DNA of 64,000 nt. Source: Isoetes taiwanensis. Taxonomy: Eukaryota > Streptophyta > Lycopodiopsida > Isoetales > Isoetaceae. Within the stretch, counting starts at the first letter, position 1; every line of letters begins with the position of its first letter. The notes beneath the pieces are model-generated. The model searched no databases, was not told the origin of the DNA, and saw nothing but the letters and a program-made list of their open reading frames with translations. Made by a program: the position numbers and the translations under genes. The stretch lies in contig JAJEKV010000023.1 of the NCBI GenBank assembly GCA_021234155.1, positions 5,353,945 through 5,417,944 on the forward strand, given 5' to 3'. Positions 37,685 to 47,484 of the stretch are shown in pieces.

Positions 37685-37960
37685 ACACATTAAAACCATA
37701 TAGCTTTGAACACCACAAATATGACCATATAAACCATATAAAACCATACAAGCATATTAAATATCATATATAACCATTAAAACCATATCACCATATTAAA
37801 CCATATAACCATATTCAATATAAACCATATGTAAACATTAAAACCATATATAACCATTGAAATTATATAACCATATTATAAATATAAAACATATAAACAT
37901 AACCAATTTAGACCATGGTATCAACCATTTTATAACCATGGTATAAATCACATTAACCTT
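37685..37960. repeat. AT-rich 'accatata' minisatellite
   Basis: Irregular repeats of 'aaccatata', 'accatattaa' and 'aaccattaaa' just inside the long intron of the E1 minus-strand gene, next to its acceptor. It could affect splicing or be a leftover of expansion. No coding capacity. Confidence 0.75.
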
Positions 37961-38954
37961 TAATATCTTGTCCTGGCCACGTGGCGCCTCGTGAGAGGCT
38001 GATAGCGTGGCCACGTCAGCAATCCGCACTGCCACATCACGGAAGGCATGGCCCACACGTGACAGATCTTTATTATTGCACTTTTACGAGATTCGAGGGT
38101 GCAGCCAGAAATAACTGCACTCTCTTCCTCTTCCTTCCGGACCATTCTTCCTCCCCTGTTTTCTCTGTTTACTCTTCGCGCTCTCTGTTTTCTCTGTTCC
38201 CATCAGGCGATCGATCCCCTGTTACAAAATCGTGTCGACCGATCGCGACACATCCAGCGCCGAGGTTTTCGCGCAGTTTGAGTGCTCGAGCGGCCGCTAT
38301 TGGCTAAGAAGAAAGTGAGATATCTTGTTCTGTAAGTTCTATTTAGCTCTGTTTCTGTAAGTTTTTAGTTCTTCCATTAATCCTTTGTAGTGTTTAGAGG
38401 ACTCACTATCCCCTGATACAATTTCCAGCACGACAAATCCCTATTCTCGCTTTGCAAGCGCCTGTGTCAGCAAGGAATCGAACATGGAAGGTATCTGACA
38501 GGTATCTTCTTTCTCTATCTTCCCTGTTTTTTCATTTTTTGCTCTTTTTCACATCCTTTCACTATTTCATTTTCTAATATATATCTGTTCTTTGTTTTCT
38601 TTTCTGTTTTTGTTTTCTGCTTTTGTTTTTGTTTTCTGCTTTTGTTTTCAGTTTTTGTTTTTGTTCTATTTTGTTTTTGTACAGGCATAAGTAAGACTAG
38701 GGGCAAGCAACCGAATTAGGAATCATCCAGAGACAGGTGATAGGATGAAAAAAATGCATAGCACTAAGAAAAGAACATAACTAAGAATGTTTCATAACAG
38801 AAATTCCATAACAAGAGAAAGAACTATGAATGTGTCATTGCACAGAGCATTTTTAACACATAATTCAATCCTTTAGGTTTAGTGACTTTAAGTTAGACCA
38901 TTCTTCTGTTCTAACTCACAGAACATCCTCCCTTGCAGGAAAGGTGCAGACTAC

Positions 38955-39602
38955 ACCCTGCATTCTCGACTCGCGAGTCGGGAATGCCTCAGCCAGCCAG
39001 CACGTCTTTTCTCTACTAAGGACTCGATAATGCTATGGTCACCGCCTTTGTTTGCATTCTCGACTCGCGAGTCGAGAATGACTAGTACTTCCTGGAGTGT
39101 TAGCTGGCCTAGTCATTCTCGTCTCGCGAGTCGAGAATGCAGACAGCAAGCCAACATATTTTTTCTCATGCATTCTCGACTCGCAAGTCGAGAATGCCTT
39201 AGCCAGCCAATTCTCCCGTGTCTGCATTCTCGACTCGCGAATCGAGAATGCCTTAACCAGCCAGCACTCCAGGAGTACTACCTGGAGTTTTGGCTGGCTA
39301 AGGCATTCTCGACTTGCGAGTTGAGAATGCCTTAGCCAGCCAATTCTCCTGTGTCTGGTCGCAGGTGCCTCTATCCAGTCAGAGCCACTCTCCTTCGAAC
39401 CATCTTCCTCGAATATTGCGAAGGGGAGGGCCTCGGACTGGGTGGAGGCCTCTGCAACTAACCACAGGGAAATGCATCCCTTAAGGCCAGCATCCTTAAG
39501 GCGTTCTGGCTGTTTTCTTGACTCGCGAGTCGAGAAGGCCCGTCAGTATCGGCACGCGAGTTTTGGCTGGCTAAGGCATTCTCGACTTGCGAGTCGAGAA
39601 TG
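38955..39602. repeat. E1 palindrome cluster: eight copies around CTCGACTCGCGAGTCGAG
   Basis: Perfect or near-perfect palindromes centred on TCGCGA lie at 38960-38987, 39055-39080, 39114-39139, 39171-39196, 39225-39250, 39304-39329, 39514-39537 and 39576-39602. Most extend to CATT...AATG arms of 26 bp. The best copy (39055-39080) has no mismatch. Separating sequence such as 'cttagccagccaattctcc' is itself repeated. All lie inside the long intron of the E1 minus-strand gene. Confidence 0.95.
39368..39448. repeat. ~81-bp foldback hairpin, copy 1 (shared E1/E2)
   Basis: Left arm CCTCTATCCAGTCAGAGCC..CTCCTTCG pairs with right arm CGAAGGGGAG..CTCGGACTGGGTGGAGG around a loop containing GAATATT. The same hairpin occurs at 39641-39721 and, in the other cassette, at 52681-52761. 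Confidence 0.9.
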
Positions 39603-39640
39603 CCTTAGCCATCCAATTCTCCTGTCTCTGGTCCCAGGTG

Positions 39641-39721
39641 CCTTTAGCCTGTCTGAGCCCCTCTCCTTCGAACCATCTTCCTCGAATATTGCGAAGGGGA
39701 GTGGCTCGGACTGGGTGGAGG
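39641..39721. repeat. ~81-bp foldback hairpin, copy 2
   Basis: Same arms and loop as copy 1 with a few changes (CCTTTAGCCTGTCTGAGCC). It follows an E1 palindrome at a spacing like that of copy 1. Confidence 0.88.
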
Positions 39722-39870
39722 CCTCTGCGACTAACCACAGGGGGACATCCTTAAGGCCCTAGACCTAGCATGATCTATACACAACTAGCATGCCTAATAG
39801 ATACTCGGACTGGATGGAGCCCTTTGCTTCTAAACAGAAGGGAATCCATTCCAAGCAAAAATACAGACAC

Positions 39871-40150
39871 ATGAAATTGTTCGCGAGTTGCTCCGATTTA
39901 TAGTTCCCTCGCTGAGCATCTCTCTACCCAGAGAGTATCTCGACGCTGAAATATGCTCAACAAGGAAACCATAAATCGGGCGAGCTTTCGAACAGTTCCA
40001 TGATCAAAACAGGGAGCTGTTCGCGAGTTACTCCGATCTATTGTTTCCTTGACGAGCATCTCTCAACCCAGAGAGTTTATTTCATCTCTCGACGCTGAAA
40101 TATGCTCGACAAGGAAACAATAAATCGGTCGAGCTTTCAAGCAGTTCCAT
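39871..40150. repeat. Two tandem ~130-bp foldback elements
   Basis: Two copies (about 39871-40000 and 40014-40150), each an imperfect inverted repeat. The left arm 'tcgcgagttgctccgattta...tccctcgctgagcatc' pairs with the right arm 'atatgctcaacaaggaaacc...aaatcgggcgagctttcgaa'. The centre 'acccagagag' is the loop. Compensated differences between copies keep much of the pairing. Located in the same intron, just downstream of the DUF8039-like exon. Confidence 0.85.
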
Positions 40151-42137
40151 GTTCTACACACATCTAGCATGTTCTACACACATAATGAAACATGCATCTC
40201 TGAAATTCACCTCTTCTCGCAAGAGCTCCTTGGGCCATTGTATCACAGATCCCGCAGCCTCTCCGAGAGTCTTCGCTTCTTCTGTTGGCCTCATCAACAA
40301 TGCATCTGCATCAAATACTTGTATCAAAGCGATTCTCGTGTATCCCTTCTCCATGGCGCTGCAGTGAAGAGTGCCCGTGTCCTGCAGCTCATCTCCGGTT
40401 GCTATCTTGGCCCCATGCACATCGATCAAATCAACTAGTTTCAAGAAGACACACAGTTAGAACTAGACATAGAGTAAATCGTTGTTAGGAGCTTACAGCG
40501 TCATGGCGCCATGCGTGAACTTGTTCACAATCTATCTCCGCCTCCGGTTGCTATGCGCCCGAAAGTCTCCACTGCCGCTGTAAAACTATGCGCCCGAAAA
40601 TCTCCACTGCGCTCACTATACTTAGTCCCTGTAAATGAATCAATTTCGAATTGGTGTTTGGGAGGGCTAAAGTGGGCCTTGCTGTACCCTTAGCCCGTTT
40701 TTTTGCCTTGAATGATTATATGTTCTTAATTTCAAATTCAAGAACACGCCGGACCTTTTTTACGTGCAGTCCCAAAATCTCGAAGGCCCGGAAGATACTC
40801 GGTTTACAAGGGAATTCGAGCAGCAAGCGGATGCGGGGGCACACTGAGATGACGACTCCATCGAAGAAGCGGGTCACTGGAGCGGATGCGGGTTCTAGCG
40901 GAACCAAGAAAAGAAAGACAGGGGCGCTAGGTGAGCTCTCAATGTTTATTCGATTCATCGACCTTTTCTGATTCATCTTCTTGTCTTGCAGCATTTACGG
41001 CAGAGACGCTTTGCATCACTGCTAGAACTCCATTCTTCGTTATCGAAGGATTGGAGACAGAGCTACTTGAAACAACCGCCGATTCCTGGTGGTATGTCGA
41101 AGTTTCAATAAGTGGGAAGGAGAAAGATCTGTTCCTGTGGCAAAGGGATAAGAAGAGTTCCGGCGACAAGTACAAGAAGGTCGGTGTTGTGCTCTACGTT
41201 TCTGCGCCAGATTCGAAACATCTCACATTGTATGTGGAGGATTGCCTGAAGCGTAGGTTCTATCACACGAAGAAGTTATCAGTATCCAATTATTCTTCCA
41301 CTTCAATGAGCAAGTCCAAGGGGACCGACAAAAGGCCGGCGCCTTTAAATTGTCAGAACCTTGACTGGAAGGATCTGGAAGGGATGAAGGAGGCCGGAAC
41401 CCTGACATCTAGGGAGCTTGAAATGGAGATTTCCAGGGTGAGGGAGAAGCTGTTCAACACCGAGAACTTTACATCCAACGTGCTAAAGACTCTAAAGCAC
41501 TCTACAGTTACTAAGGATGTAGTTCCGAAAGAGAAAACTCCAGACAGGACTGCAAGTCAGGAAGCAGATGAGAATACACGGGAGGAATCAGATGCTGATG
41601 AAGAGGAAGAATTGGTCGACTCCCAATTCTTAGATCCAGATGAGCAGATAAGGAAATCACAGAGAGGGGCCCAGAAGATGGAGCGGCTGGCTCAGTATTA
41701 TCCATTAGGGATTGGACACAAGTTGCTGCTGGACATCAGACGCCTGAAGGTTTGCACTGGAGATGCCGTCTTGTTCAACCACAGGGAGTTTAATCCAGCA
41801 CACATGCTGGAGATTCTGAACCTGATGGTGCGTTATCCTGTTGCGGATCCAATGCCTGCAGATGTCATACCATTCAGCAGATCGACCGGTGAGTTGTTCA
41901 GGTGGACCACTGAGGAAGATCTGAAGGGAAAAGACGTCGGGTTTTGGGTTGTATACGGCCGGCATTCAGTGAGGGCCCAGCACAAGTATTCCAGATGGAG
42001 AAGGAAGTGCCGCAAAGGATCAAGGAAAGATGTTCCAAACGAGAGTGCAGAGTTCTCTCAGCGGACACGCCACCAATGGAGCTCGCCAGCATTAGCCACT
42101 GTCAGAATACAATAGCAGCAAGTGCCAGCTACATAAG

Positions 42138-42813
42138 GTAAATTACTGTCTCTGATTGGGGGGTTTCTCGACTCGAGAATACAATAGCAGCAAGTGCCAG
42201 CTATATAAGGTAAATTACTGTCTCTGATTGGGGGCTTTCTCGACTCGCGAGTCGAGAAACCCCACTGGAACTCAGGAAGTCAGAGGATGCGTGGGCTTTC
42301 GCGAGTCAAGAAAGCCCAGAGAAGTAAAGGAAATTAGAGGATGCAGGAGCTTTCTCGACTCGCGAGTCGAGAAAGCCAGAGGCAAAAAGGGAAGAAGAGG
42401 ACGAAGGGGCTTTCTCGACTCGTGAGTCAAGAAAGTCTCTTGAATCTTCTTTCATGTGCTCCTCTGACTTTCTCGACTCGGAGTCGAGAATCCCCAGGGT
42501 AATAGAGAGAACATTAGAGATTAATGGTTGAAGAGTGAAAGCATCGAGCCTTCCCAATCTTTCTTTCCCCGCCTCTTCGGGCAATGTCGCTTAGTTTATA
42601 TCCTAAGTTGCGTCGTTCGAAGAGGCGTGAAAGCAAAGATTTGGGAATGCGTGATGCTTTCGCTCTGGCCTTGACTCTCCTATGTTCTCTCCTCTCCTGT
42701 GGGTATTCTCGACTCGCGAGTCGAGAAAGCCCCTGCATCCTCCTATTTCTTGTTTCCCTCGAGTTTTAGGATATACTTTCATGCTCTAACATAGTTCCAT
42801 TTATTAAATGCAG
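42138..42813 (+). repeat. E1 intron packed with palindromes (about seven copies)
   Basis: Intron between AAG|GTAAAT and AATGCAG. Palindromic copies lie near 42163-42180 (half lost), 42236-42259, 42298-42317 (partial), 42349-42376, 42409-42435, 42467-42490 (centre shortened) and 42703-42730. About 59 bp around the donor are duplicated (42116-42174 against 42175-42233), so the donor sequence GTAAATTACTG occurs twice. Confidence 0.93.
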
Positions 42814-44425
42814 CCCATATCCTGACCAGATCATACACGCTCGGCAACAGTGGAAAACATTAGGTTGTTCTCAACGTTCTAAAGGAAACAGGGCTCCCTC
42901 GGATAAGTGGAAGGCCTTCGAGAAACTCTGCAGATATGTTCTTCTGGAAGGCCAGGAAGATGATGAGGGAGAGGATGAAAATGAGAAGAAGAAGAGAACA
43001 CCAAGAAAGGGCAGGGAATCTCTATCAGACCAATATGACCTCATTCTTAGCACTGAGGCGGTCTGGGAGAAACGGACTGAGATATGGGCTCTATGGACAA
43101 GAGGCAAGCTTAAGGACAGCAATGGAGAATTGTCAACCAGGCCAGACCCAAAGTTGTTCGACAAGCAATTCATGAAAAGGATACAGGGCCTGACGGACAA
43201 AGAAATGCTTGATCTACAGGGCAGAATCCTGGATGGAACAATCCTGCTAAGGAAAAGTAGAAGTTCAAAATTGCAGGACGCAAAGGATTACGCCACAATT
43301 CTAAAGAGACGCGTGCGTGCGTTAGAAGAAGGCATCACAGAGTTTTGCAATGTTGCCTCCAATGCATGCCACGATTTTGATTATTATAAGGAGAAGGCTG
43401 CGCTTGATGAGGAAGACATGAAGGAGTTGAACCGTCTATGTCAACCCTATATCAACACGAAGCTAAAGCGTAACGTCAAAACCCTCCCCGTCCCTGAACG
43501 TGCTATGGCACTTCTGAAGAGGAAGCTTGGATTCGGGGTGGTCCCATTTAAGACCGATGATAGCTCCCCTCCATTCCTGGTAACCTTGGGACACAAGGGG
43601 TTTGGTGATCTGGAACTGGCACCTGGGTCCGTGGCACTATTTTCCATGAATATGATCGAAGACCCCACTCTATTTTATGAAAAGGTGACATTGAGCAGTG
43701 GTACAGGACGTGTCTAGACATGACCGAGCTGGATACTTTCAGTTTCCTTATCTTTTGCATGCCGGGCAATCAGACAACTGCTGTGTCACAATGGGCAGCA
43801 GATATTAACTTCACCAACAGGATCTTGTATTCCATATACGAACTGGAACATGAGTGCAGAATTGGCCTGCCGAAGGCACCAAGTTTTGCCAATATAGTTT
43901 TGGTTATGGTTTCCAGATCGTATGCAGACCTGGACAAGTGGTGGTCTAGCGAGCACCACTATCTCGATAAGTTCATGATTTCTCAAGAGCTTATGGAACT
44001 CTGGAAGGGCGGCAGATTTATGGAGGATGTGACATTGATGGACAAAGTCAGCACTGATGGTGCGACAGGTCCAATACATAGATTTCCTATCCGGCCAAGA
44101 GTTATCAAGTACTTCATAACCAACTTGGTCGAGGAAGATCAAATTGTGTGCGAGTGGTACATGAATGGCCTGTTCTCTCAGGGGGCTATGCTGTATGGAA
44201 TGAAACCAATATCCATGGTTGGGAATAAGGACATGGTTAAAACCATTCGTCATACCTGGACCTGCTTCATGAGCATTTCAAAGAGAGGAAGATAGCTGGA
44301 AGCAATAAGGACGATGATGACGAAGACAAAGCTGACAGCCAGGGAGATAAAGATGACGGAGACGAGAATGTCCAAGGTTTAGACGAGAATGCTGCGGAAC
44401 AAATTTTGGAGAATCTGAGATTGAG

Positions 44426-44556
44426 GTGAGTTCACTTTGCTCTCGGAGTGTTTCTCGACTCGCGAGTCGAGAAACCCTCCGATTCATTAACTTTTTCCTT
44501 TCTCGACTCGTGAGTCGAGAAAGTCGTTTCTTATCTGACGTCTTTCATCATTTCAG
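44426..44556 (+). repeat. 131-nt E1 intron holding two palindromes
   Basis: Donor GAG|GTGAGT and acceptor TTTCAG|GG bound the intron. It contains TTTCTCGACTCGCGAGTCGA-type palindromes at 44451-44474 and 44497-44522. Nearly half of the intron is palindrome. Confidence 0.93.
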
Positions 44557-45534
44557 GGACATCGAGCGCAACCAATCCGGATCATTGACAATATCACAGG
44601 GATCTGCTGGCGGTTCAGTTCATGAGGAGGATACTGCATCCAAGAAAGGCAGTCAAGAGCAAGACAGTGCGGGCAGCAAGAAAGGACTTGGAAAAATGAT
44701 GATCCCGCATATGGATCCCGAGCAAGGGGAAATCTGGTCAGAGCCAAACTCTAACTGGGATCCAGAGGGTCCCACCAAGCTTATAATATTTGACGTCAAT
44801 GGAGTATTAGCTGCAGTATACCACGATAAAGACGTCCCTGAGCTTAACACCTCGCAGATGCTGACAAAAGCGGGGTCTAAAATCGTGTATCCTCGGCCTA
44901 AAGCAAAGGAGATTATTGATTGGTGCCTGGAACGCGGATTCGAAGTGGCCATATGGTCTTGTATGGCAAAGAAAAATGTTGTCAATGTCCTTGGTGTTCT
45001 CGGCCTTCCAGTTTTGAAGTTTAAGTTTGTTTGGGGAAACAAAAGGGTCGAGCATGTGTCAGACCTCGATCCAGCCATCACAAAGGGGAAGCCTATTATG
45101 GTGAAAAGGCTGGAGAGGGTTTTTGAAGCATACCAAGACTTTAACAAACACAACACGCTGATCATAGACGACTCCGCCTACAAGTGCTATCATAACTCGC
45201 ACAATACAATCATTGCCAAGAGTTATCGACCAGAAGAGTATGAAACGGATAGGTGGTTGTTTTTCAATCTCGTTCTTGTGTTGGCGGAATCCCTGTTTGC
45301 CATTCTTGTGGCCAATGTGATTAGGAACTATCCAAACCTCAAGCAGGTCGATCCTGAGAGCAGCGCGATCATGAAAGTTATGGACGACAAATATTATGGT
45401 GATCAAGAAGAGTGACTTCTGCTTTCAGATAGTCGAGTTGTGTAAATCTTGTAAAGAAACGTGAAGAAATGTACTATAAAGCACAATTTCATTATAATGG
45501 GAAAATTTTTAGTAAACTGGAATTCTTTTATTAT

Positions 45535-45690
45535 GGGGGTTGTATAGACCTTATGCAGGGGTTGTATACATGTGTACAGTACCCTATATCATAGACCTTA
45601 TGCAGGGGTTGTATACGCGTGTACAGTACCATGTATCATAGACCTTATGCAGGGGTTGTATACACGTGCAGTACCCGTATATCATACATA
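45535..45690. repeat. Three copies of a 47-bp tandem repeat
   Basis: 'atagaccttatgcaggggtt' occurs at 45544, 45591 and 45638. Each is followed by a near-palindromic 'gtatac(a/g)(t/c)gtgtacagtacc'. It lies 120 bp beyond the E1 gene stop and may mark the E1 3' flank. Confidence 0.92.
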
Positions 45691-45699
45691 CATGAATAT

Positions 45700-46278
45700 T
45701 TAGAGAACATAATAACACGGTATCATATACCAACTTCCATTAGGAAACCAGAGCTCACGCATATCCCAGCCTGATTCTTCCCACCATATGGGGTATCTAG
45801 TCATTGCAAAAAGTAATTCCACGGGATGATACTCACGGAAGAAGAGCGGACCCAACTCCACAAAACCATTGTACTCATTGTAGTACGTCCTAATAAGGCC
45901 ATACATCTGTCCCTTACAAATTTCACGAATGAACTCTGATATGTATTGATCCAGAAAGTGTGCTAAATATCCAGCACGAAGAAGAGGCCTCAATTGCTGT
46001 AGCATCTCGTCCAGAAAAGGAGGGGGTTCAAGAATTCCCCTCATTGCAAGTCTCCTATAACATTCAGATGGATTAATTTCCATCAGTGGCTCATGACCAC
46101 AATCAAATCGCTCCAGAATGAAGTTGATCAACTCCATTGTAAGCTCCTTGGTGGGACTGTGGCGCAACCTCCACTCCAAGAAATGGTCAAATAGCTCATC
46201 AGTTCCAGGCCGCACAGAATGGCTGGGGCATGCTTGCAGGCCTTCTGGAGTAGCCCAGGGGGGATTGGGTCCAATCAT
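45700..46278 (-). CDS. Unidentified 192-residue protein
   Basis: Open frame from ATG 46278 (MIGPNPPWATPEG) to the stop at 45700. The frame stays open further upstream, but there it runs through a repetitive purine-rich tract, so I chose this start. The product is rich in Trp, Tyr, Pro and Leu with an acidic helical middle (LFDHFLEWRLRHSPTKEL, ECYRRLAMRGILEPPPF) and an aromatic C-terminus (PIWWEESGWDMRELWFPNGSW). I know no family. It sits between cassettes E1 and E2, next to several minisatellites, and could be an extra gene of either element. Confidence 0.4.
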   Translation of the reverse strand: MIGPNPPWATPEGLQACPSHSVRPGTDELFDHFLEWRLRHSPTKELTMELINFILERFDCGHEPLMEINPSECYRRLAMRGILEPPPFLDEMLQQLRPLLRAGYLAHFLDQYISEFIREICKGQMYGLIRTYYNEYNGFVELGPLFFREYHPVELLFAMTRYPIWWEESGWDMRELWFPNGSWYMIPCYYVL

Positions 46279-46289
46279 TTGCAAAAGCA

Positions 46290-46800
46290 AGCAAGGATCA
46301 CCGACGGAACAAGGAACACGGAGCGGAGCAGAGAAAGTAGCAAGATCAAGAGCAAGGAACAAGATCAAGTAGCAAGGAGCACGGGAATGAAGTAGCAAGG
46401 AACAAGGATCAAGATCAAGTAGCAAGGAGCAATGAACAAGGAAGATCAAGTGCTAAGAAGATCAAGGAACAAGGAAGATCAAGGAGCAAGAAGCAAGGAT
46501 CAAGATCAAGTAGCAAGGAACAAGATCAAGTAGCAAGATCAAGTAGCAAGATCAAGAGCAAGGAACAAGATTAAGTAGCAAGGAGCACGGGAATGAAGTA
46601 GCAAGGAACAAGGATCAAGATCAAGTAGCAAGAAGCAATGAACAAGGAAGATCAAGTAGCAAGAAGATCAAGGAACAAGGAAGATCAAGTAGCAAGAAGA
46701 TCAAGGAACAAGGAAGATCAAGTAACAAGAAGATCAAGGAACAAGGAAGATGAAGGAGCAAGAAGCAAGGAACAAGATCAAGTAGCAAGGTGAAAAGTGA
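46290..46800. repeat. Purine-rich minisatellite (aagatcaagtagcaaggaac type)
   Basis: About 500 bp built from shuffled short units: 'aagatcaag', 'tagcaagg', 'aacaagg'. Longer blocks are also duplicated (for example 'ggagcacgggaatgaagtag' near 46376 and 46582). It reads without stops in one minus frame only because of its composition. Confidence 0.93.
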
Positions 46801-46838
46801 GAAGCGAAAGGAAGGTGAAAGAATTTAAAGCTACGAAT

Positions 46839-46935
46839 CCAATAATGTTGAAGTATAATACCAATAATGTTGAAGTATAATACCAATAATGCTGACGTAT
46901 AATACCAATAATGCTGAAGTATTATACCAATAATT
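46839..46935. repeat. 22-bp tandem repeat, about 4.5 copies
   Basis: 'ccaataatgttgaagtataa' starts at 46839, 46861, 46883 and 46905, with a partial copy at 46927. The period is exactly 22. Confidence 0.93.
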
Positions 46936-46940
46936 CTACA

Positions 46941-47228
46941 ATGACTATAAAAGCAGCTCCATTCGGTGGTAGAAGTCATTCATCTCCCATGGCTTATAAT
47001 ATTTATGAAGATCGGTTTGAGACCATTATTTGCTCCATGAGCTACAATGATATTGTTCGGTGCATACATAAAGGTGTTAAGCTGGATCCCTACTTACAAT
47101 CCAAAGCAGATGGTCCTGAGTGTCATTGCCCTGGCCTTACTCGTGTTGTGATCCATATTCTTTGGCTTCCTGAGCGCCATGCCTACGAGCTGAATGGGAT
47201 CACGTTAGCAGGGATTGAAGATGAGTGA
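46941..47228 (+). CDS. Unidentified small protein (95 residues)
   Basis: ATG 46941 to TGA 47228. The product starts MTIKAAPFGGRSHSSPMAYN and contains IICSMSYNDIVRCIHKGV and ECHCPGLTRVVIHILWLPERH. It has four Cys and a balanced composition that looks coding, but no family I know. It lies between E1 and E2, downstream of a 22-bp tandem repeat. It may be an exon of a longer gene or a leftover. Confidence 0.35.
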   Translation: MTIKAAPFGGRSHSSPMAYNIYEDRFETIICSMSYNDIVRCIHKGVKLDPYLQSKADGPECHCPGLTRVVIHILWLPERHAYELNGITLAGIEDE

Positions 47229-47484
47229 ATCATCGACTCTATAATGCCATCAATAATATGTGCATCTAAATTATATGTATGCCATCAATAATGTGTGCAT
47301 CAGATGTAATGATGTGTATTAAACACCTATTATAAAAGATGTAAGGATGTAGTATAAGCATAATGAAAGATAATTGATGTATCGACTGGGTATTAATTGT
47401 ATAAAATGCAGCTGTATTATAGCAAAAGAAATTACATACATGATTATCGAGAACATGACTGAGATTGAGAGCTTTTAGCTAATG

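Larger units (their letters stand above)
34810..40499 (-). pseudogene. Cassette E1 minus-strand gene: DUF8039-like plus DUF7869-like transposase candidate
   Basis: Spliced, decayed gene. An upstream exon ends at 40499 (donor GCT|GTAAGC). A DUF8039-like exon is 40434-40211 (VDLIDVHGAKIATG...TLGEAAGSVIQWPKEL). A 2540-nt intron 40210-37671 follows (donor GAG|GTGAAT, acceptor TTCATTCAG, phase 0), then the body 37670-34810. The body holds FAEGIINAVDP..SVNDERLG, a helix-turn-helix-like LGVSKSSFYRYWEQVRKG (near 36890), HDKMDQ (near 36370) and VQLDN. It also has GFMMVGHTHDDID, a YFVLVRPDDED..IWLGVAL segment and a Trp-rich tail. The Asp of HDKMDQ, the Asp of LDN and the Asp pair of HTHDDID could form an RNase H-like catalytic set (inference). 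Broken by stops or frameshifts near 37368, 37085 and 36611, and by an in-frame TAG at 36225-36223 where E2 keeps Trp. Family names are from memory. Confidence 0.7.
40831..45415 (+). pseudogene. Cassette E1 plus-strand gene: ParB-like, methyltransferase-like and HAD phosphatase domains
   Basis: Four exons are visible: 40831-40930, 40992-42137, 42814-44425 and 44557-45415, all with GT..AG introns in phase. Domains in order: a Lys-rich leader; an unidentified N-terminal domain (WWYVEVSISGKEKDLFLWQRD); an acidic linker; a ParB/sulfiredoxin-like domain (LLLDIRRLKV...PADVIPFSRSTGELFRW...VVYGRHSVRA, about 41700-41985); and a region with LWTRGKLKD. A beta-class methyltransferase-like domain follows, whose late motifs read HRFPIRPRVIKYF and IVCEWYMNGLFSQGAMLYG, so the AdoMet-binding DPFxGSG box is lost. 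The last exon encodes an FCP1/NIF-type HAD phosphatase (IIFDVNGVLAAVY, IWSCMAKKNV, LIIDDSAYK). Frame breaks of the missing-base type lie near 41985, 43680 and 44255. The start could also be ATG 40849. Confidence 0.72.

Noticed and set aside
38955-39602. CRISPR-like array of spaced repeats
   Set aside because: Repeats are self-complementary, spacers vary from a few to nearly 200 bp and are themselves repeated, and the DNA is plant nuclear. It is a palindrome cluster and not a CRISPR.
46290-46800. Long open frame through the purine minisatellite (minus strand)
   Set aside because: Openness results from repeat composition. I start the gene at the ATG at 46278 instead.
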